NCBI GenBank assembly: GCA_002699585.1
Contig: PABP01000035.1
Coordinates: forward strand, 2,052-66,051
From: Anaerolineaceae bacterium
Lineage (GTDB): Bacteria > Chloroflexota > Anaerolineae > Aggregatilineales > Phototrophicaceae
Direction of reading: 5' to 3'
Length of the DNA stretch: 64,000 bases
Under the pieces are notes generated by a model, which was given only the letters and a program-made list of their open reading frames with translations, had not been told where the DNA came from and ran no database searches. Position 1 is the stretch's first letter. The number at the start of each line of letters is the position of its first letter. Below are positions 16,433 through 26,001 of the stretch, piece after piece. The translations under genes were made by a program, and so were the position numbers.

Positions 16433-18379
16433 ATGAAACGAACCACACGAATGAGCATTGTCGCGCTTTTCGTGATGCTGGCGGTCGTTGTGATGCCAAC
16501 CAGCATTTTTGCCCAATCCGACATGATGTGTGAAACATACAACGAAGCACCCGAACTGGCCGAGCGCGTTGCTGCTGGCGAACTGCCCCCGGTCGAAGAA
16601 CGCTTACCTGTTAATCCCCGCGTTGTTGACCCCTACGATAGCATCGGCACCTATGGTGGCCAGATGTTTGACCTGTATAACGGTGGCCGACTGGCCGAGT
16701 TCCGCCAGTTTGGTTACGAAAACCTGGTTCGGTGGAGCGTTGATGGCAGCGAAGTCATCCCCAACATTGCCGAAAGTTGGGAAGTCAGCGAAGATGGTAC
16801 AACCTACACTTTCACCCTGCGCGAAGGTATGAAGTGGTCCGATGGTGAACTGTTCACCGCCGATGACATCCTCTTCTGGTGGGAACAGGTCGAGACCAAC
16901 ACCGACATCAACCCTGGTGGCCCTCATAACTACTTCGTTGTGAACGGTGTTCCGGCGGAAGTCACCAAAATCGATGACCTGACTGTTGAATTCAAGTTCA
17001 GCCAGCCGAATGGCCTGTTCTTGCAGAACCTGTCGGCGTCCTATGGCGTGCGCGTCACCCAATTCCCTGAGCACTACCTCAGCCAGTTCAGCATGGAACT
17101 GAATCCTGAAGGCGTCACTACCCTGATGGAAGAAGCGGGCTTTGAGGAATATGGCCAGTGGTGGATCTCCAATGTTGGCAGCTACGGCAACGACTCCGAA
17201 TATAACGATCCTAATCGCCCAACCATGCAGCCTTGGATGACCACCGCACCCTTCATCGGTCAGGAACGCTTCACCCTGGTTCGCAACCCTTACTACTTCA
17301 AGGTAGACCCGGAATGCAACCAGCTTCCCTACATTGATGAGCGCGTCTTCACCCTGGTCACCGACCCGGAAGTCGCCCTGCTCAAGACCATTGATGGCGA
17401 AGACAGTGTTTCAGCGGAAGGCATTAGCCAACCGACCAACCGCGCCGTCTTCTTCGACAACATGACCGACGACAATTACCACTTCGTCAATGTCATCAAC
17501 AGCAACTTCAACACCATGCTGCTGCACCTCAAGCTCAACCATCCTGACGCAGAAGTCGCCAGCATCCTCCAGGACATCAACTTCCGTATTGGCCTGTCCC
17601 AGGCGATGGATCGTCAGACCGTCATCGACACCGTTTACATCGGCCAGGGCATCCCGCACCAGCAGGCCCCGCGTCCAGAATCGCCCTTCTATAACGAACG
17701 CTTGGCGACCCAGTACACCGAGTACGATGTCGATGCGGCTAATGCTGCTCTCGATATGGTCCTGCCGGAAAAAGATGCTGAAGGCTTCCGTCTGCTGCCC
17801 AACGGCGAACGCTTCACCTTCAATATCATCGTCAACGAAGGCTTCCGTTCTGACTGGGTTGACGTCATGCAGATCGTCGAGCGCAACTGGGAAGATGTCG
17901 GCATCGATACCAACCCGGTCGTCGTTGGCGACGATGTATGGCGCGTACGTGCCCAGGATGATGATATTCATGGTTACGTCTGGGCAGGGGAAAACGGCAC
18001 CGGTCTGCTACCGCTGGTCGCTGCGGGTGGCTACACACCAGAAGCTGCCTGGGGTTGGAAGGCCTGGGAATCCATCCAACTGAACCCCGATGCAGAACTG
18101 ACCGCTGAACCTGTCGAACCCCCGGCGGAGCTGCAACGCCAGTACGAAATCTTGAACGAACTGCAACAGGCCATCACACCAGAATCACAGGCGGCGCTGA
18201 TGAATGAACTGCTGGACCTGTCCGCAGATCAGTTCTTCACCATTGGCCTCAGCCTGCCGATGGGCGACTATCGCGTCGTCAGCAACAACCTGAAGAACGT
18301 ACCCGACCCGCTCATTGCTGGTTGGCTTTACCCCGGCCCGGCTCCGGCTAACTTCGAGACCTTCTACATCTCTGAGTAG
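16433..18379 (+). CDS. ABC transporter substrate-binding protein, family 5 (oligopeptide type)
   Basis: A 648-aa secreted binding protein of the peptide/nickel/opine family (SBP_bac_5). The signal peptide is MKRTTRMSIVALFVMLAVVV...IFAQ. The mature protein shows the family segments IPNIAESWEVSEDGTTYTF, LREGMKWSDGELFTADDILF (about 115-150) and a C-terminal half with QAMDRQTVIDTVYIGQG. GAGAGGAAA precedes the ATG. It heads an operon with two permeases and a fused ATPase; a terminator after it probably sets a high binding-protein to permease ratio. The ligand is not determined. The hydrolases downstream hint at a phosphorylated or glycerol-containing solute, which is inference. Confidence 0.9.
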   Translation: MKRTTRMSIVALFVMLAVVVMPTSIFAQSDMMCETYNEAPELAERVAAGELPPVEERLPVNPRVVDPYDSIGTYGGQMFDLYNGGRLAEFRQFGYENLVRWSVDGSEVIPNIAESWEVSEDGTTYTFTLREGMKWSDGELFTADDILFWWEQVETNTDINPGGPHNYFVVNGVPAEVTKIDDLTVEFKFSQPNGLFLQNLSASYGVRVTQFPEHYLSQFSMELNPEGVTTLMEEAGFEEYGQWWISNVGSYGNDSEYNDPNRPTMQPWMTTAPFIGQERFTLVRNPYYFKVDPECNQLPYIDERVFTLVTDPEVALLKTIDGEDSVSAEGISQPTNRAVFFDNMTDDNYHFVNVINSNFNTMLLHLKLNHPDAEVASILQDINFRIGLSQAMDRQTVIDTVYIGQGIPHQQAPRPESPFYNERLATQYTEYDVDAANAALDMVLPEKDAEGFRLLPNGERFTFNIIVNEGFRSDWVDVMQIVERNWEDVGIDTNPVVVGDDVWRVRAQDDDIHGYVWAGENGTGLLPLVAAGGYTPEAAWGWKAWESIQLNPDAELTAEPVEPPAELQRQYEILNELQQAITPESQAALMNELLDLSADQFFTIGLSLPMGDYRVVSNNLKNVPDPLIAGWLYPGPAPANFETFYISE

Positions 18380-18389
18380 TCCATCACCG

Positions 18390-18425
18390 CATAGGACCGC
18401 TGTTATCTGGCGGTCCTATGTTTTT
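18390..18425 (+). terminator. Terminator/attenuator after the binding-protein gene
   Basis: CATAGGACCGC and its exact complement form an 11-bp stem with a 9-base loop, followed by TTTTT. It lies between the binding protein and its permeases, so read-through must supply the downstream genes unless a second promoter exists before 18495. Confidence 0.8.
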
Positions 18426-18494
18426 CCTGTCAAATTTAACGATTTCTTGTCGACCCTGATACACAGCAACCGATAGTCAGTAAGGTCTGGCCAG

Positions 18495-19484
18495 ATGGTC
18501 CAATATATTCTCAAGCGTTTTCTCTACATGATTCCGACGCTGTTAGCCGTGTCAATCGTGTCCTTCATTATTATTAACCTGCCCCCCGGCGATTTCGTTG
18601 ATGCCTTGATTGCGCAGCGTCGTGCGGAAAGCGGCGAGAACGTCACGCCGGAAGAAGAAGTGGGTTTGCGTAAGTTTTACCATCTCGATCAGCCTTTGCC
18701 CGTGCAATATGTGGACTGGATAACAGGTATCATCCTTGAAGGCGACTTTGGCATGTCGCTGCGTTGGAATCGCCCGGTGGATCAGCTTATCTGGGAACGG
18801 CTGGCGATGACCTTCGCGCTGTCTTTATCTAGCATGCTGTTTATCTGGGTGGTGGCTATCCCAATTGGCGTTTACTCAGCGGTCAACCAGTATTCTATTG
18901 GCGATTACCTGGCGACATTCGTTGGTTTTATCGGCCTGGCGATTCCTAACTTCTTACTGGCGCTGGTCCTGCTGTATATCTCATTTCGTTTTTTTGATCA
19001 GAGCGTCGGCGGCCTCTTTTCACCGGAGTACATTGACGCCCCCTGGAGTTTGGCCAAGGTCGCAGATTTGTTCAGCCATATGTGGATACCGATGGTGGTG
19101 CTCGGTACCGCTGGCACCGCCAGCCTGATCCGCACCCTGCGTGCCAATCTACTTGATGAATTGCGCCGCCCCTATGTGACGACCGCTCGTACGAAGGGCC
19201 TGCCGGAGTACTGGCTGCTCATTAAATATCCGCTGCGCCATGCTCTGAACCCCTTTGTCAGCAGCCTGAACGACATCTTTGTCAATCTGGTATCCGGCGC
19301 GACGATTGTGTCGATTGTGCTCAGCCTACAGACGACCGGGCCGTTGCTGTTCGATGCCTTGCGTAACCAGGATATGTACCTGGCGGGTAGTGCCATCATG
19401 ATGCTGAGTGTGCTCACAGTGCTCGGCACCCTGTTTTCAGATTTGTTATTGGCGTGGCTGGACCCGCGTATTCGCTTCAGTTAA
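18495..19484 (+). CDS. ABC transporter permease, DppB/OppB type
   Basis: A 329-aa inner-membrane permease with six hydrophobic segments. The N-terminus MVQYILKRFLYMIPTLLAVSIVSFIIINLPPGD is the standard DppB opening. The EAA loop that contacts the ATPase is at about 220-250 (LRRPYVTTARTKGLPEYWLLIKYPLRHALNPF). Forms a heterodimer with the next permease. Confidence 0.92.
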   Translation: MVQYILKRFLYMIPTLLAVSIVSFIIINLPPGDFVDALIAQRRAESGENVTPEEEVGLRKFYHLDQPLPVQYVDWITGIILEGDFGMSLRWNRPVDQLIWERLAMTFALSLSSMLFIWVVAIPIGVYSAVNQYSIGDYLATFVGFIGLAIPNFLLALVLLYISFRFFDQSVGGLFSPEYIDAPWSLAKVADLFSHMWIPMVVLGTAGTASLIRTLRANLLDELRRPYVTTARTKGLPEYWLLIKYPLRHALNPFVSSLNDIFVNLVSGATIVSIVLSLQTTGPLLFDALRNQDMYLAGSAIMMLSVLTVLGTLFSDLLLAWLDPRIRFS

Positions 19485-19522
19485 CTGGCGACCGACCTTT
19501 TCACAATTTTGGAATTCTACTC

Positions 19523-20674
19523 ATGAGTACATTACAGACCGCCACCCCATCTGCCGCCGCGTTGGACAGCAACAAGACGGATGAATCGATTGCCGTCGTT
19601 GCCAATCAGTGGCAGCTTATCTGGTGGAAATTCAGGAAGCACAAGCTGGCCATGCTGGGTGGGTCGGTTACCTTCGTCATTTACTTCGTGGCCCTATTTG
19701 CGGACTTTTTCGCACCGTTCCCGCCCAATGCCTATGCATCGAACTATACCTACGCGCCGCCGCAGCAGTTGCACATCCTCGACCAGACCGAAGACGGTTT
19801 GCGCTTACAACCCTATGTCAATGGCTACAAGGTCGAAATCGACTACAATGCCGGACGCCGCAACTTCGTTGTCGATCCTGAAGTTAAAATTCCAGTGGGT
19901 TTCTTCGTTGAGGGCGAGCCGTACAAGATTCTGGGCTTGATTGACGCCAATATACACTTGATTGGCCCACTTCATGCCGATGACCCCATGTATCTCTTAG
20001 GGGCGGACCGCCTGGGGCAGGATGTGTTCTCGCGCACGATTTATGGCGCGCGTATCTCGATGACCATTGGTCTGGTCGGTGTGGCCATGAGCCTGGTCTT
20101 TGGTGTGTTGTTAGGCGGCATCAGCGGTTATTTCGGCGGCTGGGTGGATACGCTCATCCAGCGTGTGATTGAGTTTTTGCAGTCGATCCCGTCTATCCCA
20201 TTGTGGATCGGCCTGGCGGCTTCCATCCCGGTTGATGTACCGCCGCTACAAGTCTACTTCCTGATTACGATCATTCTGTCCGTCATCGGCTGGACGGGGT
20301 TGGCGCGTGTTGTGCGTGGCAAATTTTACGCCCTCAAATCGGAGGATTTCGTCAAAGCGGCTCGGCTCGATGGCTGTAGCAGCCTGCGCATCATTCTGCG
20401 CCATATGGTCCCCTCATTCCTCAGCCACATTATCGCGGTTGTGACGCTGGCCATCCCCGGCATGATTATCGCCGAAACGTCCCTTAGCTTCCTGGGCATT
20501 GGTTTGCGCACTCCGGTTGTCAGTTGGGGTGTGCTGCTGCAAGAAGCTCAGAATATCCGGGCGATCTCGACAGCGCCCTGGCTGTTCTGGCCGGGTGTCG
20601 GTGTGGTTATCGCCGTGCTGGCATTGAACTTCCTGGGCGATGGCCTTCGTGATGCTGCCGACCCTTATGCATAA
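19523..20674 (+). CDS. ABC transporter permease, DppC/OppC type
   Basis: A 383-aa permease. The N-terminal helix (about 40-60, KLAMLGGSVTFVIYFVALFADFFAP) is followed by an unusually long periplasmic loop (65-150) before the LLGADRLGQDVFSRTIYGAR signature. The EAA loop is LKSEDFVKAARLDGCSSLRIILRHMVPSF, with SLSFLGIGLR near the end. The ATG at 19523 is chosen because the frame upstream overlaps the DppB gene. Loop length compared with ordinary DppC is extended by roughly 50 residues. Confidence 0.9.
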   Translation: MSTLQTATPSAAALDSNKTDESIAVVANQWQLIWWKFRKHKLAMLGGSVTFVIYFVALFADFFAPFPPNAYASNYTYAPPQQLHILDQTEDGLRLQPYVNGYKVEIDYNAGRRNFVVDPEVKIPVGFFVEGEPYKILGLIDANIHLIGPLHADDPMYLLGADRLGQDVFSRTIYGARISMTIGLVGVAMSLVFGVLLGGISGYFGGWVDTLIQRVIEFLQSIPSIPLWIGLAASIPVDVPPLQVYFLITIILSVIGWTGLARVVRGKFYALKSEDFVKAARLDGCSSLRIILRHMVPSFLSHIIAVVTLAIPGMIIAETSLSFLGIGLRTPVVSWGVLLQEAQNIRAISTAPWLFWPGVGVVIAVLALNFLGDGLRDAADPYA

Positions 20675-20707
20675 CCATCAACAAGACACATCTGACAAGG
20701 CATAACG

Positions 20708-22825
20708 ATGAGCACTCCGGTCGATAACTTACTAGAGATCAATAACCTGCATACGCACTTCTTCACCGACGAGGGGGTTGTCAAAGCGGTGGATGGCGTC
20801 AACCTCGCTATCCCGCGCGGCAAAACGCTGTGCGTCGTTGGCGAATCGGGCTGTGGCAAGTCCGTCATGGCCCGATCCATCCTCCAGGTTGTGGATCGTC
20901 CAGGTCGCATTGTTGAAGGCGATATTCTGTTTAAACCGGGCGCGGGCGAAACCACTGATTTAGCCAAGTTGGACCCGCACAGCCGGGAAATCCGCGCCAT
21001 ACGCGGTAAAGACATTACCATGATTTTCCAGGAGCCGATGACTTCGCTATCGCCGCTGTATACCATCGGCAACCAGATCATCGAAGCGATTCGCTGGCAC
21101 ATGCCCGTTAGCAAACAAGAAGCGCGCCAGATGACCATCGAAGCTCTGCGCAAAGTCGGCATCCCGCGCCCCGATGAACTGGTCGATGCCTACACCTTTG
21201 AGCTATCCGGTGGCATGCGTCAGCGCGCCATGATTGCGATGGCCCTGGTCTGCGAACCCAAGCTGCTCATCGCTGACGAGCCGACCACTGCGCTTGATGT
21301 CACGACCCAGGCCAATATCCTCGATTTGATCCGTGAACTACAGACGGAAATGGGCATGTCGGTGATGTTCATCACCCATGATTTAGGCGTCGTCGCGGAA
21401 ATCGCCGACGAGGTGGCTGTCATGTACCTGGGGTCAGTGGTGGAACATGGCACAGTAGACGAGGTCTTTACCGAGCCTAAGCATCCTTATACCCGCGCCT
21501 TGTTGCGTTCAATTCCAAAGATGTCTCTCCGCAAAAAAGCGCGTCTGGATGCCATCCGGGGGATTGTGCCCCACCCACTCAATCGGCCCGGTGGCTGTGC
21601 CTTCCATACGCGTTGCGATTTCGCCCAAGCAGGCATCTGCGATACCTTGGTGCCGCCCATCACGACGCTTGCAAGTGGCCGTCAGGTCCGCTGCCTGATC
21701 TACGACGAGAACCAACCCGTTTCGTTCGAGTCCTTCACTGCTGATGATGATGCTCAGGAAGATGTGCAGGAACGGGCCATCTCAGAAGACGTTATGCTCA
21801 AGGTCAACGGCCTCAAGATGCACTTCCCGATCACAGCCGGATTTTTCAATCGGGTAGTGGGCCATGTCAAAGCGGTCGATGGCGTATCCTTTGAGATTTA
21901 CGAAGGCGAAACACTGGGCCTCGTTGGCGAATCCGGCTGCGGCAAGACGACGCTTGGCCATAGCATCATGCGCCTATACGATCCGACAGCGGGCGATATG
22001 CTCTACCGCGAAGAAAACGGCGCTACGGTCGATCTGGCCAAGCTCAATCAGCGTGACCTCAAGCGCTACCACCGCGACATTCGCATGGTATTCCAGGACC
22101 CGCATTCGTCGCTGAATCCGCGCTTACCTGTCATGGAAATCATCGGCGAGTCGCTCAAGGTCAATAAGCTGGCCCAGGGCAAAGACCTTGAAAAACAGGT
22201 GCGCGATCTATTGGAGCGCGTTGGCCTGCGACCCGAATATATTCGTCGCTATCCACATGCCTTTAGCGGTGGCGAACGTCAACGTATCGGGATTGCCCGC
22301 GCTCTGGCCCCTAACCCACGCCTGGTCGTCGCTGATGAACCCGTTTCCGCGTTGGATGTTTCAGTTCAGGCGCAAATTCTCAACCTGCTAAAAGACTTGC
22401 AAGCCGAGTACAGCCTGACATACCTGTTCATCGCCCACGACCTGAGCGTCGTCGCCCATATCAGCGACCGCGTAGCCGTGATGTACGTTGGCAAAATCGT
22501 TGAGTACGCGCCCACCGAAGAGCTGTTTTTGCATCCGCAGCATCCTTATACGGAAGCGCTGTTGTCTTCTGTGCTGATCCCTGACCCGCGGGCGCGTCAT
22601 GAAAATCGCATTCGCCTGGAAGGAGATGTCGCTGACCCGGCCAATCCGCCCAGTGGGTGTGCCTTCCATCCACGCTGCCGCTATGCTCAGGATCGTTGCA
22701 TGACAGAAACGCCACATCTACGAGAAACACGCAGTGGTCATGTCACTGCCTGCCATTTTGCTGAAGAACTGGAACTAGCGGGCGTCACTGTGCAGGATGA
22801 GATCGCCCCCATAGAATCCACCTGA
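20708..22825 (+). CDS. Fused ABC transporter ATPases, DppD-DppF type
   Basis: A 705-aa protein made of two ATP-binding cassettes in one chain. The first half (about 1-335) has Walker A GESGCGKS, signature LSGGMRQR and Walker [13 protein letters not shown], plus the oligopeptide-type C-terminal extension with Cys-rich [13 protein letters not shown]. The second (about 360-700) has [17 protein letters not shown] and [11 protein letters not shown], and its own [11 protein letters not shown]. Each extension resembles the Cys motif region of DppD/DppF proteins that can carry an Fe-S cluster. It energises the two permeases. Confidence 0.93.
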   Translation: MSTPVDNLLEINNLHTHFFTDEGVVKAVDGVNLAIPRGKTLCVVGESGCGKSVMARSILQVVDRPGRIVEGDILFKPGAGETTDLAKLDPHSREIRAIRGKDITMIFQEPMTSLSPLYTIGNQIIEAIRWHMPVSKQEARQMTIEALRKVGIPRPDELVDAYTFELSGGMRQRAMIAMALVCEPKLLIADEPTTALDVTTQANILDLIRELQTEMGMSVMFITHDLGVVAEIADEVAVMYLGSVVEHGTVDEVFTEPKHPYTRALLRSIPKMSLRKKARLDAIRGIVPHPLNRPGGCAFHTRCDFAQAGICDTLVPPITTLASGRQVRCLIYDENQPVSFESFTADDDAQEDVQERAISEDVMLKVNGLKMHFPITAGFFNRVVGHVKAVDGVSFEIYEGETLGLVGESGCGKTTLGHSIMRLYDPTAGDMLYREENGATVDLAKLNQRDLKRYHRDIRMVFQDPHSSLNPRLPVMEIIGESLKVNKLAQGKDLEKQVRDLLERVGLRPEYIRRYPHAFSGGERQRIGIARALAPNPRLVVADEPVSALDVSVQAQILNLLKDLQAEYSLTYLFIAHDLSVVAHISDRVAVMYVGKIVEYAPTEELFLHPQHPYTEALLSSVLIPDPRARHENRIRLEGDVADPANPPSGCAFHPRCRYAQDRCMTETPHLRETRSGHVTACHFAEELELAGVTVQDEIAPIEST

Positions 22826-22873
22826 TTCGATGAAAATAGAAAAGATGAAAATAGATAAAGAGAGGAGTGTCAG

Positions 22874-24253
22874 ATGACGACGGATACAGCGACCCAATTT
22901 CACTTCAGCGGCGAACTAACCAAAGACGATTCCAAGACCTATCATCCATATACGTTCAACGTGCCAGAAGGCACGACCAACATCCACATTGATTTCAAGT
23001 TCGAGCCGTTCTACGCGACCGGGCGCATCCATCGTAATCAGATTGACCTGTCGGTCAACGACCCCGATGGGATTCGTGGCGTGTGGAACATTGTTAAGGC
23101 CGAAGGCGCGAATATCAACGGCGTCTATTCTACACCAGGTATTGGCTCCTGGCCGATTCAGCCCGGTACATGGACGGTATTTGTTGCTGCGCACCGCATC
23201 TTGCCACCGGATAACGTGACCTATGAAATCACCATTACACTTAGCGACGAACCTGTAACCATTACAGCCCCCGAATACGATGGTTCGCAGCGTGTGGCTA
23301 AAGCCGAACTTGGCTGGTATCGCGGCGATTTACATGCCCATACGATTCATTCGGATGGTAGCTGGGATATTCCTGAGTTTACAGCTTACATGCGTGGCTT
23401 AGGCCTGGACTTCGTCACCCTCAGTGACCATAACACCGTCACGGGCTTGCCCCAGCATCGCAGTCAGACTGAGGATGGCTTTTTGGCGATGGGCGGCATG
23501 GAACTGAGCACATTCAATGGGCACATGCTGGCTTTGGGCGGCGACAGTCTGTATGAGTGGCGACTCAACATCAGCGAAGGCATGGACGTCAACCGTATCA
23601 TGAAGCAGGTCATTGATCAGGGCGACATGCTCATCATTGCTCATCCCATGTCGATAGATGAACCTTTTTGCTCTGGCTGCATGTGGCAGTTCGAAGATGC
23701 CCGCCCTGGTGTGGCTCTCGGCGTCGAAATATGGAACGGCTTTTGGCATCTGTTCAACGAAGAGGGCTTGCAGCAGTATTATCTGTGGCTGACACTGGGC
23801 AACAAGCTGGTCTGTACTTCCGGCACGGATATTCATCGCGAGCCACCTGCCAATATTCCGCGCCGAGTTGGCTTTAATGTCGTCTATGCTGAAGCTCTCA
23901 GCGAGCAAGCGATTCTGGATGCCGTTCGCAAGGGACATTCCTACGTCAGCGCCGGACCGGAACTGATCTTCACTGCGGAAGCGGCATCCGGTGAAAAAGC
24001 GATGTGTGGTGATGTCTTACCCGTAGGTGAAGCAAGCCTGAATGTAAAGTGGGCTAATGCTCACGAGGGCGATGTTTTACGGCTCATTGTCAACGGCAAA
24101 GTCAAAGAGGAAATGCTCGCCATGCAAGCAGGTGAGCAAAGCTGGCCACTTGCATTTGAGGAAATGGTCTGGTGCACGGTTGAGCTGCGCGATGCTCAGA
24201 ATGATCTGTGGGCCGTTAGCAATCCGATCTTCTTTGGCAGTGATTGGACGTAA
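22874..24253 (+). CDS. CehA/McbA-type PHP domain metallohydrolase
   Basis: A 459-aa protein. The first 130 residues are a beta-rich domain (CBM or PPC-like, PYTFNVPEGTTNIHIDFKFE). The PHP catalytic domain follows: GDLHAHTIHSDGSW (His154, His156), LSDHNTVTG (Asp185, His186), IIAHPMS and GTDIHREP. This is the metal-binding set of the polymerase and histidinol phosphatase fold as seen in CehA/McbA hydrolases. There is no signal peptide, so it is probably cytosolic and acts after import. Its stop is one base before the ATG of the phosphoesterase. PHP proteins usually cleave phosphoesters, but CehA/McbA members are also known as carbamate or carbaryl esterases, so the bond is not certain. Confidence 0.8.
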   Translation: MTTDTATQFHFSGELTKDDSKTYHPYTFNVPEGTTNIHIDFKFEPFYATGRIHRNQIDLSVNDPDGIRGVWNIVKAEGANINGVYSTPGIGSWPIQPGTWTVFVAAHRILPPDNVTYEITITLSDEPVTITAPEYDGSQRVAKAELGWYRGDLHAHTIHSDGSWDIPEFTAYMRGLGLDFVTLSDHNTVTGLPQHRSQTEDGFLAMGGMELSTFNGHMLALGGDSLYEWRLNISEGMDVNRIMKQVIDQGDMLIIAHPMSIDEPFCSGCMWQFEDARPGVALGVEIWNGFWHLFNEEGLQQYYLWLTLGNKLVCTSGTDIHREPPANIPRRVGFNVVYAEALSEQAILDAVRKGHSYVSAGPELIFTAEAASGEKAMCGDVLPVGEASLNVKWANAHEGDVLRLIVNGKVKEEMLAMQAGEQSWPLAFEEMVWCTVELRDAQNDLWAVSNPIFFGSDWT

Positions 24254-24254
24254 G

Positions 24255-24995
24255 ATGGAAGTGTTGACCGAGTCCATCACGATCTTTGGCGACATTCACG
24301 GCAACCTACCCGCGTTGGAAGCTATATTTGCCGATATGGAACAACGTAACCTGAGCAATCTCTATTGCCTGGGTGATCTGGTTGGCTATGGCACCTTCCC
24401 TAATGAAGTTGTTGAGTTCATTCGGGAACGCCAGATTCCAACGATTATGGGCAACTACGATCAGGGCGTAGGTCATGACAGTGACGATTGCGGTTGTGCC
24501 TATAAGACCGAAGTTGAGCAGCAGCGTGGTGAGCAATCTATCGCCTGGTCAAATGCACATACGACAGAAGATAACAAAGCCTATTTGCGATCTTTAGACG
24601 ATCAGATCCCCGTGCAATTATGTGATCTGAAAATCCTGCTGGTGCATGGTAGCCCACGCAAGATCAACGAGTATCTGTACGAGGATCGAAGCGACGCCAG
24701 CCTTGAACGGATTATGGATGGGATTGATGCCGATGTCCTGGTATGCGGTCATACCCATCTTCCATATCACAAGTCCCTGCCAAGTGGTCGCCAGATTATC
24801 AATGCTGGCAGCGTGGGCAAGCCAAAAGACAACAACCAAGACGCCTGTTACGTCGTGCTGAAAGCTGATGGAAAACAACTCGCCGTTGAGTTCGTCCGGG
24901 TTGCCTATGATGTCGAACGGATTGCCAGTGCCATCGAAGCAACGGATGGGATGCCAGATGTCTTCGCTCAGATGTTACGCGATGGTCGCGGTTAG
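24255..24995 (+). CDS. Calcineurin-like metallophosphoesterase, YfcE/MJ0936-like
   Basis: A 246-aa phosphodiesterase. The five metallophosphoesterase motifs are present: FGDIHGN (Asp13, His15), LGDLVGYG, MGNYDQG, LLVHGSP and VCGHTHLPY. The start at 24255 was chosen because it lies one base after the PHP stop and opens with the beta-strand that precedes motif I; the longer frame would overlap the PHP gene. Substrates in this subfamily are small phosphodiesters. It is coupled to the PHP gene, so the two may act in sequence. Confidence 0.88.
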   Translation: MEVLTESITIFGDIHGNLPALEAIFADMEQRNLSNLYCLGDLVGYGTFPNEVVEFIRERQIPTIMGNYDQGVGHDSDDCGCAYKTEVEQQRGEQSIAWSNAHTTEDNKAYLRSLDDQIPVQLCDLKILLVHGSPRKINEYLYEDRSDASLERIMDGIDADVLVCGHTHLPYHKSLPSGRQIINAGSVGKPKDNNQDACYVVLKADGKQLAVEFVRVAYDVERIASAIEATDGMPDVFAQMLRDGRG

Positions 24996-24997
24996 GG

Positions 24998-25714
24998 ATG
25001 CACATGGACAGATGGTTACTCCGTCGAACAGGTGCTGAACTCCTGGGAACATATGCGCTTGTCACCGCTGGTTGTGGCGCAATCATGGTCGATGCTCAGA
25101 CGGGTGCACTGGGTCACATTGGCATTGCTGCGACATTCGGGCTGGTCATTATGGTGATGATTGCCGCGACTGGGCATATCTCCGGTGCTCACTTCAATCC
25201 AGCTGTTACCTTCGCCTTTGCCTTGACACGGCATTTTCCCTGGCGTGAAGTCCCGTTTTATGTAGGTGGGCAATTTCTTGGTGCGTTTCTGGGCGCGGGA
25301 ACATTACGCGTTCTACTAGGTGACTTAGCTAACCTGGGTGTCACATTACCGAGTGGATCAGTGGCACAATCATTTGGACTGGAAGTTTTGCTAACGGCCT
25401 CACTCATGTTTGTGATTATTTCGGTAGCGACAGATACGCGGGCAGTGGGCGAAACGGCAGCCATAGCCATTGGGGCAACGGTCGCCGTTGATGCGTTGTG
25501 GGCAGGCCCGATCAGTGGGGCATCGATGAACCCTGCACGGTCACTTGGTCCCGCGCTGGTTGCAGGCATAGGGACGGATCAGTGGCTCTATGTCATAGCC
25601 CCAATCATTGGCGCTGCAATCGGAGGCTTGGTTTATCAGGTGATCCGGGGTGAGCAAAACAGTCTCAATACAGCGGGCAACGAACCGGTCGCTAACGCAG
25701 CAGATGATGAATAA
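24998..25714 (+). CDS. NIP-type aquaporin (MIP family channel)
   Basis: A 238-aa channel with six membrane helices and two NPA boxes: GHISGAHFNPAVTFAFALTR (Asn67) and ISGASMNPARSLGPA (Asn178, Arg181). These segments, and the stretch HFPWREVPFYVGGQFLGAFLGAGTLR, read like plant nodulin-26-like proteins. NPARS rather than NPARD argues against a classical GlpF glycerol facilitator. NIP-like channels pass water, glycerol or neutral metalloid acids. It starts two bases after the phosphoesterase stop and is the last gene of the operon. Confidence 0.88.
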   Translation: MHMDRWLLRRTGAELLGTYALVTAGCGAIMVDAQTGALGHIGIAATFGLVIMVMIAATGHISGAHFNPAVTFAFALTRHFPWREVPFYVGGQFLGAFLGAGTLRVLLGDLANLGVTLPSGSVAQSFGLEVLLTASLMFVIISVATDTRAVGETAAIAIGATVAVDALWAGPISGASMNPARSLGPALVAGIGTDQWLYVIAPIIGAAIGGLVYQVIRGEQNSLNTAGNEPVANAADDE

Positions 25715-26001
25715 AGGTGCCCTCTACCAGCGAAGATACTTCTTTTCTGGTAGAAGGCAGCATTCAAGCTCTGTGTGATCAGGAACTAGTTCTCAAGATA
25801 ATCCAACATCTCCAGCAAGGCATTGGTATCCAATGAACGTCAAGCGCATGTTAAGCAATGGCTTTAAAACAAGCCTGTTTGTTATGATTTGGCCAAAAGC
25901 GCTTAATAAATCGGAGGAACAGTGTCTGCTGCACAAAGCTTGACATCTGCGGCATAGAAAATGTGTAGTTTGTTCATTCAGAGTTGAGTATTACGGCTGC
26001 T

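Noticed and set aside
25724-25753. Possible terminator after the aquaporin gene (CTACCAG...CTGGTAG)
   Set aside because: 7-bp stem with a 16-base loop and no T-run; too weak to call. No other feature in 25715-26001.
16149-25872. AAGCAATGGCTTTRAAACAA at 16149-16168 and 25853-25872 (19/20), flanking the importer operon
   Set aside because: Looked like possible element ends, but the similarity stops abruptly, both copies are in the same orientation without other repeat features, and one such match is not unlikely by chance in 64 kb.
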